This document shows positions 52,953 through 61,326 of a stretch of 64,000 nucleotides of DNA, piece by piece (positions within the stretch are counted from its first letter, which is position 1; each line of letters opens with the position of its first letter). The translations under genes were made by a program, and so were the position numbers. The stretch comes from CAZXEJ01 sp964639895. Its GTDB lineage: Bacteria > Desulfobacterota_D > UBA1144 > Nemesobacterales > JADFKM01. The stretch lies in NCBI GenBank assembly GCA_964639895.1, contig CAZXEJ010000001.1, positions 62,001-126,000 of the forward strand, written 5' to 3'. The notes below the pieces were generated by a model that did no database searches, had not been told where the DNA came from, and saw only the letters and a program-made list of their open reading frames with translations.

Positions 52953-53864
52953 ATGACGAAACAGCAACGCCATACCCAAGGGCCGGCGCAAGGGGCCGAG
53001 ATCCAAACCGTACCATGTAGTTTCGCGGCCTACGCCGTAAAGACCGCTCTGCTCATTCTCGTCTTCGCCGCCGCGGCCTCATGCGGCGGGGGGGGCACCG
53101 ACACGGCCACCATCACCGTGATGACGGAGTTTCCCCACGCCCCTGCCGTGGGGGTGACATCGGCGGAATCGAGTGCTTCCACGCTGGGAATCGATACCGT
53201 CTCGCTCAGCGTGCTCGGGCCCGACATGGAAGAGATACGGCGCACCTTCTCCGCACCCGGTCTTGATTCGGCGGGCGAAGCCGTCTTTGCAAGGATATTC
53301 CTCTTCGTCCCCGTGGGCCCCGACAGGGTATTCCGAGTGGTCCTCTCTGACGAGGGAGGACGTACCGTGTTCACGGGGTCGGCGACCTCAGACATCGAGC
53401 CCGGGCACAACGTGGTGGTCATACCGCTCAGGCCAAAGGACTGCGCCGACGGCCTTGACGACGATTTCAACGGCCTGATCGACTGCGCCGACGTCGTAAG
53501 CTGCGAGGGACAACCGTGCGATCAATCTGACATGAGAAAGATATGTATCGAAGGGGCGTGTGAGCTGCCGCCGGAGGCGTCCGGGCCGCCGGTTCCGGCC
53601 CCTCCCTCGGCGGGCGGCGAGGAGAACTGCGCCAACGGCATTGACGACGACGGAGACGGGTTCACCGACTGCCAGGACACGTGGGACTGCGCCGGCAGGC
53701 TGTGTCTCGACGAAGACGAGACCGCCGGATCCTGCGATCCAACTACTTCGAGCTGCGTAGTACCGGAAACCCAGCCCACCCCGGTGCCCATACCGAGCGG
53801 ACCCCCGATGCCCACTCCATCTCCGTCACCCACGTTCTCGCCGCCTCCGCCTCCGCTGGGTTGA
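52953..53864 (+). CDS. Lipoprotein with two Cys/Asp-rich (DDDxDG) repeats
   Basis: 303 residues. A long N-terminal stretch precedes a hydrophobic core and lipobox AAASC (about 41-45), followed by Gly-rich CGGGG. A beta-sandwich-like region (about 48-160) leads to two copies of a 26-residue motif starting at residues 164 and 226: C-A-D/N-G-L/I-D-D-D-x-D/N-G-x2-D-C-x-D-x3-C-x-G-x2-C, as in calcium-binding repeats of myxobacterial-type surface proteins. The tail is a Pro-rich spacer (PTPVPIPSGPP...). Likely outer-membrane lipoprotein with Ca2+-stabilised, disulfide-linked repeats (inference). ATG 52953 is used; a shorter start closer to the signal may be real. Confidence 0.8.
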   Translation: MTKQQRHTQGPAQGAEIQTVPCSFAAYAVKTALLILVFAAAASCGGGGTDTATITVMTEFPHAPAVGVTSAESSASTLGIDTVSLSVLGPDMEEIRRTFSAPGLDSAGEAVFARIFLFVPVGPDRVFRVVLSDEGGRTVFTGSATSDIEPGHNVVVIPLRPKDCADGLDDDFNGLIDCADVVSCEGQPCDQSDMRKICIEGACELPPEASGPPVPAPPSAGGEENCANGIDDDGDGFTDCQDTWDCAGRLCLDEDETAGSCDPTTSSCVVPETQPTPVPIPSGPPMPTPSPSPTFSPPPPPLG

Positions 53865-53993
53865 ATGCGCAGTAGACACCCCTCTTCGGGCCGACGTCGA
53901 GCGCGTGAGCACGTCCAAAGTGGAGGGAGACGCAGGGGACGAATCAGGCGCGCTCCTATCGGGAAGACGCGCGAAAACAACAGGAGAACGAGC

Positions 53994-55520
53994 GTGACGA
54001 TGGCGACAAAGCTGTCGAGAACGAGAACCCAGACGCAGGTAGAGAAGCTGAACGCCCTCTTGGAGATAGGCAAGTGTCTGGCCTCGGAAAGGGACCTCGA
54101 CAAGCTGCTTGAGATGATCGCCCGCGAAGTCACCCACGTCACGAACGCCGACAGGAGCACCATCTTCGTAGTGGACCGTGAGAAGGGCGAGCTCTGGTCC
54201 CGGATAGCGCAGAACCTGGAGATCACCGAGATAAGGATGCCGATCGACCGCGGAATCGCCGGTTACGTGGCGACGAGCGGCGAGATCGTAAACGTCGCCG
54301 ACGCCTACAAGGACCCGCGTTTCAACACCGAGGTGGACCAGCTCACCGGCTACAAGACGCACTCCCTTCTGTGCGCCCCCATGGTTACGCGTGAGAACGA
54401 CATCATCGGCGTCATCGAGGTCCTGAACAAGCACGGCGGGCCGTTCACGGCCGAGGACGAGGAGATACTGCTCGCCTTCGCAGGCGAGGCGGCCGTGGCC
54501 GTCGAGAACGCCCTGCTCTATGAACAGATAGAGCTGATAATGGAAAGCTTCATCGGCGCAGCCGTCTACGCCATCGAGTCCCGAGACCCCACCACGTCGG
54601 GCCACTCGGCCCGCGTGGCCGCCTACACGCTCAGCCTGGCAAAAGCCGTCAACGAAATCACCACCGGACCGCTGGCCGACGTCAACTTCACCCCAAGGGA
54701 ACTGAAGGCCCTGAGATACGCCTGCTTGCTGCATGACTTCGGCAAGATCGGCGTCAGGGAAGCCGTGCTGCTGAAATCCAACAAGCTGTACGAACACGAG
54801 CTGGAGCTGCTGCTCATGCGGTTCCGGCTGATAAAGCGCAGCATCGAGGCCGACATACTGAAGAAGAAGCTCGAGATATTGCAGAGCGGCACCGGCGACG
54901 CCGACGACGCCCTTGCCAGGCTGGACGAAGAAATCGACCGGGAGTTTCGCAAGATAGACGACTACCTGAAGTTCATACTAGAGTGTAACAAACCCACCAC
55001 CACGCCACGGGACAACTTCGCCAAGCTGCGCCACATAGCGCAACAGACCTACACCGACGTCGACGGCGCGCAGAAACCCTATCTGACGCAGTACGAGCTG
55101 GAGAGCCTCTCGATCGAGGTAGGCAGCCTGCGCCAGCACGAGCGCCTCGAGGTGGAGTCGCACGTAACCCAGACGGTGAACTTCCTGAAGAAGATCCCCT
55201 GGACGAAGGACCTCAAGGACATAGCCCTCATAGCCGGACGCCACCACGAGCGGCTGGACGGCTCCGGCTACCCGGACCAGTTGGATGGCCGGCACATCCC
55301 CTATCAGACGCGCATGATGATGATAGCCGACATATACGACTCGCTCACGGCCATGGACAGGCCCTACAAGAAGACCTTCACGCCCGCCAAGGCCCTGGAG
55401 GTCCTCAAAGAGGAGGCAAGAAAGAACAAGATCGACGGCGACCTGCTCAAGGTGTTCATCGAGGCCGAGATATACAAGAAGGGACTCGATCAGACTCCGC
55501 TGCCTGGTACGAAGCCATAG
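53994..55520 (+). CDS. GAF / HD-GYP domain protein
   Basis: 508 residues: a short lead-in, GAF domain (about 20-165, with DRGIAGYVATSGEIVNVADAY and LCAPMV), a linker with GHSARVAAYTLSLAKAV, the HD pair H247-D248 in LLHDFGKIGV, and HHERLDGSGYP (417-427) followed by IADIYDSLTAMDRPY. HD-GYP proteins hydrolyse cyclic-di-GMP or cGAMP. All canonical residues are present, so activity is likely. About 170 residues separate HD and GYP motifs, with long helices in between; many HD-GYPs have about 60. GTG 53994, seven bases after AGGAG, is preferred over ATG 54000. Cytoplasmic. Confidence 0.88.
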   Translation: MTMATKLSRTRTQTQVEKLNALLEIGKCLASERDLDKLLEMIAREVTHVTNADRSTIFVVDREKGELWSRIAQNLEITEIRMPIDRGIAGYVATSGEIVNVADAYKDPRFNTEVDQLTGYKTHSLLCAPMVTRENDIIGVIEVLNKHGGPFTAEDEEILLAFAGEAAVAVENALLYEQIELIMESFIGAAVYAIESRDPTTSGHSARVAAYTLSLAKAVNEITTGPLADVNFTPRELKALRYACLLHDFGKIGVREAVLLKSNKLYEHELELLLMRFRLIKRSIEADILKKKLEILQSGTGDADDALARLDEEIDREFRKIDDYLKFILECNKPTTTPRDNFAKLRHIAQQTYTDVDGAQKPYLTQYELESLSIEVGSLRQHERLEVESHVTQTVNFLKKIPWTKDLKDIALIAGRHHERLDGSGYPDQLDGRHIPYQTRMMMIADIYDSLTAMDRPYKKTFTPAKALEVLKEEARKNKIDGDLLKVFIEAEIYKKGLDQTPLPGTKP

Positions 55521-55596
55521 CAGCCCCCGTCTGACGGCCGCGGCCGGTGGCGACGGCATCTCGTCCCACCCCCGTGGGGGGACAGGGCCACAGGGT

Positions 55597-56127
55597 CTAA
55601 CGTCCCCTGCCCAGCAACCTTTCCACGAACCTCCTTCTCCGATGACGCTCCCGTTCAAGCTCGATGAGCAGCCGCTGAGGCTCGATATCCAGGTAGCGGG
55701 AGATCGATTCCACCGTCACCTCTCCCAGGGAAGCGACGGCGGGATCGATACGCCTGAGCTCGTGGTAGAGAAGGCGCAATTCGAGCCCTAAGGAGTCGTC
55801 GCCCTCGTAGATACCCTCGGGCTCGGCGGCCTCCTGGAGGGAGTGGTCGTCCATTTCTTCCAGTTCACTCTGGGTTAGCGTGCGAATGTAGATCTTCACG
55901 TCCATCTTCGTCAGCTCTTCGGCCAGCTCTTCGGTGTCGCGTCCGAGCTCGTTGGCAAGACTGTTGAGATCCACTAGGTTCAGCGCAGATTTTCTGTACG
56001 ATCTGGCGGCGGACTCAACCACTATCTTCCCTTTACGAATCCAGTCTCTGAGCGTAGACTCCGGAATGACCAGGGTCCTACTCACCTCCGCAAGGGGGAC
56101 CAACGGCCTGTGGACCAAATATTTCAT
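55597..56127 (-). CDS. Predicted helix-turn-helix (MerR-like) regulator
   Basis: 176 residues. The N terminus reads VPLAEVSRTLVIPESTLRDWIRKGKIVV, a MerR-like winged-helix start with the second helix at about 22-31. The rest is helical, with an acidic centre (SELEEMDDHSLQEAAEP) and a very basic C-terminal helix (ERERHRRRRFVERLLGRGR). It lacks recognisable ligand-binding Cys. Weak AGGT precedes the ATG. It is convergent with the HD-GYP gene, and a perfect 16-base inverted repeat lies 69 bases upstream that could be its own operator. Function otherwise unknown. Confidence 0.65.
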   Translation of the reverse strand: MKYLVHRPLVPLAEVSRTLVIPESTLRDWIRKGKIVVESAARSYRKSALNLVDLNSLANELGRDTEELAEELTKMDVKIYIRTLTQSELEEMDDHSLQEAAEPEGIYEGDDSLGLELRLLYHELRRIDPAVASLGEVTVESISRYLDIEPQRLLIELERERHRRRRFVERLLGRGR

Positions 56128-56195
56128 CTGACCTACCCCACATTTAAATGCCTACTTCACCCATCCGGTATCCTGAGAGCGCATGCTCCACCGCC

Positions 56196-56238
56196 GATCC
56201 TCTTTATACTTGCTCTCGTAATAAGTATAAAGAGGATC
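56196..56238. repeat. Perfect 16-base inverted repeat with 11-base loop
   Basis: GATCCTCTTTATACTT (56196-56211) and AAGTATAAAGAGGATC (56223-56238) are exact reverse complements around GCTCTCGTAAT. AT-rich in a GC-rich genome; both strands carry TATACT, a -10-like hexamer. No T-tail, so not an ordinary terminator. Best read as an operator or paired divergent promoter near the regulator gene. Confidence 0.85.
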
Positions 56239-56829
56239 CAAGCGTAGTGTACCACTGCCGCTTCAGATACATTCGTCAGGGTTCGTATATTCTAAATTAA
56301 AGTTGCACTACCTACAATTCCCAAAATGGTACCACTCACGGCCGTCGTAGATGGGACTCGGCTCATACCCCCCACCCTCTACGGGGAAGGGGCCGCCAGA
56401 CCGTCACCCGAACCCCTTTCTCCGGCTACACGACCCCCACGGCCGGAGACACCCCACCGCAACACGGGGCCAATCGCCCGTGAAGAGAGGAAGCGGCGGG
56501 TGCGACGGTAACGTAAGGCGAATCGGGGCTAGATGATCTTGCAGCCTCGCGCAAGGACCAACCACTATTCGCACGGCATCCGGCAACGGCGGGATGGCAG
56601 CGTCCCAGGGTGTTGTGTCGCGCTACTCCCCTACCTCCCCATTCAGCTCAAAAGCGCGGCCCGATCTGCCGGAAAGACGACCGCGAGATCCCTCCCCCCT
56701 GGCCCGTCGCCCCATCCGCACCGACCACGCACACACCACACGGCCCGACACCCATACAACACGGGTCCGCTCCGCTTCACCCCCCTCAAGACTCCGTCCC
56801 TCCTTCTCCGGACCGCCGCGGCTCGGCTG
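56239..56829. other. Non-coding stretch ahead of the DUF302 gene
   Basis: First 90 bases AT-rich, the rest GC-rich and C-rich. Open frames here are low-complexity without ribosome sites. No gene supported. Confidence 0.45.
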
Positions 56830-56838
56830 TGGTATATT
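56830..56838 (+). promoter_or_regulatory. Extended -10 promoter for the DUF302 gene
   Basis: TGGTATATT: TG, one base, TATATT, about 38 bases before the GTG start; -35 unclear. Confidence 0.4.
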
Positions 56839-56875
56839 GTAGTTTGACTCGCACACCATCAGGGAGGGAGTAGAA

Positions 56876-57259
56876 GTGCTCTACACCGTGCAATCGGACA
56901 AGCCGCTCGACCAACTTTCCCGCGATCTCGAAGAAGCCGTACAGCGCAACAAGTTCGGTATCGTGGGAGTACACGACCTCAAGGAGACGATGCAGAAGAA
57001 AGGGGTCGATTTCAAGCCCAGATGCCTGATATACGAAGTCTGCAATCCCCACCAGGCAAAGCGGGTGCTCGAAGCCGATATGGAGATCTCGACCGCCCTT
57101 CCGTGCCGCATATCGCTCTACGAAGAGGGGACCAAGTCGGCACTCTCAACGATCAAGCCCACGGCCATGCTCGCGCTCTTCGGAAAGGAGGAGCTAGAGG
57201 CGGTGGCGCGAGAGGTCGAAGAGACCGTCATACGGATAATGAACGAAGCGGCCCGGTGA
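56876..57259 (+). CDS. DUF302-domain protein
   Basis: 127 residues. The pattern LYTVQSDKPLDQLSRDLEEAVQRNKFGIVGVHDLKETMQ, KPRCLIYEVCNPHQAKRVLEADMEISTALPCRISLYEEG and TAMLALFG is the DUF302 fold (beta-alpha-beta) seen across bacteria and archaea. The function is not settled. A Cys pair (about 50 and 56) and a third Cys at the conserved LPCR turn could bind metal or a thiol. No signal peptide, hence cytoplasmic. GTG 56876 has GGGAGGGAG upstream. It ends six bases from the convergent VIT-family gene. Confidence 0.85.
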   Translation: MLYTVQSDKPLDQLSRDLEEAVQRNKFGIVGVHDLKETMQKKGVDFKPRCLIYEVCNPHQAKRVLEADMEISTALPCRISLYEEGTKSALSTIKPTAMLALFGKEELEAVAREVEETVIRIMNEAAR

Positions 57260-57264
57260 GGGCT

Positions 57265-57978
57265 TCAGACTATCCCCCGAAGGAAGTACCCTATCAAGTA
57301 GGCCAGCACCGCCGCGACGGTGCCGATGACAAACGTCTCGAAACCGGAACGCCACCAGGGCTTGAGCGACCATGCGCTCTTGGCCGAGCCTATGGCGAAG
57401 AACACCAGGGCCGTGAACACGCCGGACAGCTCGAAGGGATGCGGAAGGCCCAGCAAATAGGGCAACAGGGGCACAAGCCCGCATACGAAGAAGGAGCTGA
57501 ACGTACTGGCGGCCGCAAGCAGGGGCGAGCGTATCTCGAGCGGCAGGCCGTACTCTTCGGTGAGCATCGTTCTTATCCACAGTTCCCGGTCGGATGTGAT
57601 TACTTCCACCACCCGCTCTAGTTCCTCGCCCTCGAATCCCTTGGAACGGTAGATCTGCCGCACCTCTTCCCTTTCCCCGTCGGGATGGGTATCGATGTGT
57701 CTGCGCTCCCTCTCACGAAGGTGTTCCTTCTCCTCGGTCTCGGTCTTGGTACCGGAGTAGTTGCTTGCAGCCATGGAGAAACCGTCGGCCAGAAGGTTGG
57801 CGAAACCCAGTATGATGACGACGGCGGGGGTGAGATCGGCCCCGTTGACGCCGGCCACGACGGCGAACGTCGTCACGGCGCCGTCGATACCACCATAGAC
57901 CCAGTCGCGCAGGTAACTCAGCCGAGGCCCTTGGGAAAGCCTCTCACGTATGGCTTCAGGGGTGTGGTCGTGCTCCAT
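57265..57978 (-). CDS. VIT1/CCC1-family iron/manganese transporter
   Basis: 237 residues with five membrane segments in two groups: 30-70 and 150-235. The first group reads VYGGIDGAVTTFAVVAGVNGA and then ANLLADGFSMAASNYSGTKTE, both hallmark motifs with conserved Asp, Asn, Ser and Met. Between them is a charged Glu/Arg-rich cytoplasmic region (about 75-135) that in VIT1 binds metal. The family moves Fe2+ or Mn2+ out of the cytoplasm by proton exchange. Direction and metal here are by homology. Transcribed alone. Confidence 0.9.
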   Translation of the reverse strand: MEHDHTPEAIRERLSQGPRLSYLRDWVYGGIDGAVTTFAVVAGVNGADLTPAVVIILGFANLLADGFSMAASNYSGTKTETEEKEHLRERERRHIDTHPDGEREEVRQIYRSKGFEGEELERVVEVITSDRELWIRTMLTEEYGLPLEIRSPLLAAASTFSSFFVCGLVPLLPYLLGLPHPFELSGVFTALVFFAIGSAKSAWSLKPWWRSGFETFVIGTVAAVLAYLIGYFLRGIV

Positions 57979-58312
57979 GACGTATCGGCGGAGAGACGGC
58001 GAATCCTATGGAATCTAACACAGAGCGGCCGAGCTGTCCACAAGAATTCCTTGCATTCCTTCCTCGTAGTTCTACTATAATAGTAATAGAACCGTAATCG
58101 AGGGGTGAGTCTCGTTCACTGACCGATCGTCGGCCTTATGACGCATCTGAGCGAAATCCTACCAGCACATGCATCCGGCGGTGGTTGCCGCCGCGCACCA
58201 CATATTACGCGCAGCCACCCACACTCCCTTCAGCTCCGCAGCACGTAGCATCCATCACCTCCAACACACCCTCTACGGGCTCACCCCGTAGCAGAGGCGG
58301 AGGTGAAACCAG
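57979..58312. other. Intergenic region with palindrome TACTATAATAGTA
   Basis: Divergent region between the transporter and the His/Trp-repeat gene. The perfect 13-base palindrome TACTATAATAGTA (58073-58085) contains TATAAT reading plus, with TTGCAT (58051-58056) 19 bases upstream. It is a possible promoter for the plus-strand gene with a leader of about 220 bases. No gene here. Confidence 0.4.
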
Positions 58313-60001
58313 ATGATAAACCCACGCGTTGTACCCCCACTACGGGTGGGCTGCCTGTTGTTGGCCGCCCTATCCTTCGTGGCACTCGCACCGACGGAAT
58401 CCTCGCCGCGTGACCCTACAGGACGCCTTACCACCGGCTGGGGGCTGCATCGGGTGGTATTCTCCGTCCCCGAGGGCGACGTAGTCGTCATGCTGCCGGA
58501 CGACCTTGCGGCGGGCGACACCATATCGGGCGCCGTCGTAGCCGCGCCGGCCGGCAAGGGGCGCAAGCGCCGCAAGATGGCCGACCGCCTGGAAGGCTAC
58601 GTCGTGGCGGCCGAGGAGATGAAGGCGCCGGTGGGAAAGGGCGCGCTCAAGTGGACGGTGCCCGCGGCGCTGGCAGGAGGTACGGCTACGCTCATACTGC
58701 TGGATGAGAAGGGCAACGCGGCAGCCCGCACGGAGGTGCCCGTCGCGGCAGCACCGCCGCCCGCCGCGGTTGCGGAACCCCTGCCCGAGGACTTCGCGCT
58801 GCCCGAGATAGGGCAAGCGGGAAGACCCATCTCGATCGGCGGTCCCTTCGACGGCGAGTTCGGGACCACAGCGGTCAAGATGGGCGGCGAGACGATCCCC
58901 CTTCTGGCCGAATCTCCCCGCAAGGTGGTGGTCCGCACACCTCGTGACGTCGTGGGCGGGACGGAGCTCGAGGTGCGGGAGGGCGACGTCGTCGCCAAGG
59001 GCACTATCTACAACGTCGGTGTCTCGCTCTCGGCTCCCCGCACCAAGCTGCACCAAGGCGAGGAGACGACGCTCCAGCTGACGGTCGAGGGGCTCGCGGG
59101 CTACGGCAGGCCGCTTGACGTCTACGTGCGGAACGAGACGCCCGAAGTGGTATCGATGGAGGGCGGCAACCTGATCACCGTACGTATCAACCCCGACGAC
59201 CTGGACGAAGAAGGCCTGTTCACAGCCACCATACCCGTGAGAGCGGTCAGGATGGGATCGTTCTCCATCTCGGCCGTCGTAGCCGCGGCGAGTGACCGGC
59301 ACGACTACTCCACCACCCGCAGGTGGAAGAGCGTCAACCACGACCTGGCCGCGTCCTCCAGATGGAAGAAGCGGCACAACGAGTCGGTGAGCGTGGCCGA
59401 GAAGCTGCCCGAGAGACACGCGGAAGAGTTGTCGGAGAAGTGGGTCGGGCGCAAGCACAGCTTGAGCACGAGCAGGAAGTGGCGTGCCGAGGGCCATGCG
59501 CTGGCGTTGACCGAGCGCTGGGGGAAGCACGCCTACGCCCGCTCCCGGCAGTGGTCACACTCGAACCATGCGGTCGAAGCCTCGCGGCGGTGGAAGGACG
59601 ACGGCCACGCCCACGGCACATCGCGGCTGTGGAGGGGCGAAGGACATGCATACGAACAAAGCACCGCATGGGCACGCCTGAAGCCCAAACACTCCTATGT
59701 GACGTCGAAGCACTGGAAGGGCTACGGCCACAAGGAGGCCGATTCGTGGAAGTGGAGGGCCGAGAAACACCAGCCGGGTATAAGCATAAAACGGGTCGGC
59801 AAACACGAGGCCGACACAACCAAGATGTGGAAAGGCGACCTCCACCGCGAAAAGCTCTCGCGCCGCTGGCGTGGTGAGGAACACCGCTACACGACGTCCA
59901 TGAAATGGAAGGACGAGAGGCACAACCACCGCTTCTCGCGCAGGTGGAAGGGCGAGGGCCACAACTACGGCGAGAGCCGCAAGTGGCAGGGGAAGCGTTG
60001 A
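58313..60001 (+). CDS. Secreted protein with C-terminal array of 18 His/Ser/Trp repeats
   Basis: 562 residues: signal peptide (about 1-31, core CLLLAALSFVALA), then a 300-residue beta-rich part. One portion (about 160-245) resembles an IPT/TIG Ig-like fold (RPISIGGPFDGEF, VVVRTPRDVVGGTELEV), followed by another Ig-like strand set (about 247-325). The last 233 residues (330-562) divide completely into 18 repeats of 11-15, usually 13, residues with consensus H-x4-S-R-R/K-W-K/R-G-E/D-G. The array is strongly basic, has no cysteine, and ends exactly at a repeat boundary. I know no named family with this repeat. The export signal and His content suggest a periplasmic or surface role, perhaps metal, heme or polyanion binding (speculation). 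Confidence 0.85.
   Translation: MINPRVVPPLRVGCLLLAALSFVALAPTESSPRDPTGRLTTGWGLHRVVFSVPEGDVVVMLPDDLAAGDTISGAVVAAPAGKGRKRRKMADRLEGYVVAAEEMKAPVGKGALKWTVPAALAGGTATLILLDEKGNAAARTEVPVAAAPPPAAVAEPLPEDFALPEIGQAGRPISIGGPFDGEFGTTAVKMGGETIPLLAESPRKVVVRTPRDVVGGTELEVREGDVVAKGTIYNVGVSLSAPRTKLHQGEETTLQLTVEGLAGYGRPLDVYVRNETPEVVSMEGGNLITVRINPDDLDEEGLFTATIPVRAVRMGSFSISAVVAAASDRHDYSTTRRWKSVNHDLAASSRWKKRHNESVSVAEKLPERHAEELSEKWVGRKHSLSTSRKWRAEGHALALTERWGKHAYARSRQWSHSNHAVEASRRWKDDGHAHGTSRLWRGEGHAYEQSTAWARLKPKHSYVTSKHWKGYGHKEADSWKWRAEKHQPGISIKRVGKHEADTTKMWKGDLHREKLSRRWRGEEHRYTTSMKWKDERHNHRFSRRWKGEGHNYGESRKWQGKR
59300..59998 (+). repeat. 18-unit coding tandem repeat, about 39 bases per unit
   Basis: Each unit encodes His-x4-Ser-x-Arg/Lys-Trp-Lys/Arg-x3. 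Unit lengths in residues are 13,12,14,13,13,11,13,13,13,15,13,13,12,13,13,13,13,13. The DNA copies are diverged, so the array is old and kept by selection on the protein pattern rather than recently expanded. Confidence 0.85.
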
Positions 60002-60084
60002 GGGCGCAGCGGATACGGCGCAGGAGCCTGAGGTGGGGCGGCGTCCGGCACCCTTCTGCGCGCTCCTGGGAGGAGGGGCGCGGC

Positions 60085-61227
60085 GTGCGGGGGGTGCGTG
60101 GGCGCCTTTCCCCGCTGCCGCCGCTTGCGCTCGCTCTGCTCCTATGCGTCGCGTGCCACGCTGCCACTCCTCCCATGGCCGGCCCCCCGGCCGGGCCAGA
60201 CGGCGGAGCCGTACTGCAGGGCACCGTGACCGGCCCTGGCGAGGCCCCGCCGCACATCCCCTCCACACCGCACCCCTCCTTACGCCCTCGGCCGGTGCTC
60301 CAGACGAACGAGGCGTTCATCCGCTCACTGCACACCAACCTCGACATCACCGATACAAGAGAAGTGTTCTACTTCGTCCTCTCCTCCCTTCCACCACAGG
60401 TGGACGTCATCCCCACGGAGAACTACTACTACTTCTCCTTCTACACGGCTGGAAGGGAGGTGCGCGGCAACATTCGGTTCGACGTCTACGACCGCGACGA
60501 GGGACGAGTGAGCTTCGTCTACTACGTACACCGCCCCCACGGCGAACCCTGGCGCGAGAGCGCCACGTGGCAGGCCGCGTTGGGCGCCGAGCAAGGCGTA
60601 TACGTACTGAAGGTCTCTGACAACGTTTACGCCGTCTCGATGAGGGGCAAAACGGTCCGTTTCCACCTGAACCCTGCTCCCAGGACGCCTCCCGCCGTGG
60701 CGCGGCTGGCCGAGGGCGATGAACTCATGGGGCGTGCGGTGGACGAATCGGGCATAGCGTTCCTGCTCGTCTACGATACGCGGCGCAAGGCCTTCATCTG
60801 GCTGCTCGACGAGGAACGACCCACGCCGCCGCTGGAAAGGATAGCCGAGGGCATGCTGCTGGACCCGCTGAGCGGGTTCATCTTCTGGGACGACCGTCAG
60901 CGGCGGGCCAAGGTGCTCATAGGGGTGAGTGCCCGCGATGTGAGGCTCAACACCTACTGGGACGGCCCCTTCGACCAGCTACCCGACAACAACCCCCATC
61001 CGCGGCTCAAGGAGAGGCTCGAGGAGGCCCACCCCTACGCACGCGGAAGGCTCGACGCGCTGGGGCGGTTTACGGACGAGAAGAGGATGAGGATGGCCGT
61101 GACGCCCTACTACGAGTACGAGACGCTCGATGAGATGGCCGACCTCGTCGAGGACTGCAGGCGCCGCGAGCCTGCCTACATCGTCGACTGCCTCACCTAC
61201 GATTGGAAGAGCTCGCTCGAGCCCTGA
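60085..61227 (+). CDS. Lipoprotein of unknown function, downstream of the repeat protein
   Basis: 380 residues. GTG 60085 has GGGAGGAGGGG about seven bases upstream and gives a clean lipoprotein signal: basic start, LPPLALALLL core, lipobox CVAC. A TTG at 59998, overlapping the repeat gene's stop, is a longer alternative. After a Pro-rich linker (about 15-65) comes a folded domain with FYFVLSSLPPQVDVIPTENYYYFSFYTAGREVRGNIRF, a YWDGPFDQLPDNN segment and a C-terminal Tyr/Glu/Cys-rich part (two Cys near 366 and 374). The FYTAGREVRGNIRF strand pattern suggests a beta-barrel or beta-sandwich. I recognise no family. Tight linkage with the repeat protein points to a shared role. Confidence 0.7.
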   Translation: MRGVRGRLSPLPPLALALLLCVACHAATPPMAGPPAGPDGGAVLQGTVTGPGEAPPHIPSTPHPSLRPRPVLQTNEAFIRSLHTNLDITDTREVFYFVLSSLPPQVDVIPTENYYYFSFYTAGREVRGNIRFDVYDRDEGRVSFVYYVHRPHGEPWRESATWQAALGAEQGVYVLKVSDNVYAVSMRGKTVRFHLNPAPRTPPAVARLAEGDELMGRAVDESGIAFLLVYDTRRKAFIWLLDEERPTPPLERIAEGMLLDPLSGFIFWDDRQRRAKVLIGVSARDVRLNTYWDGPFDQLPDNNPHPRLKERLEEAHPYARGRLDALGRFTDEKRMRMAVTPYYEYETLDEMADLVEDCRRREPAYIVDCLTYDWKSSLEP

Positions 61228-61326
61228 CGCCCCCCTGAGCGGCAAACCCACGCGCCGCGCTCCCAACCGAGCTCCCCATACACACACGCGACGGCCGACC
61301 ACTCGCGGCCCGGTCCCACGGGCGGG

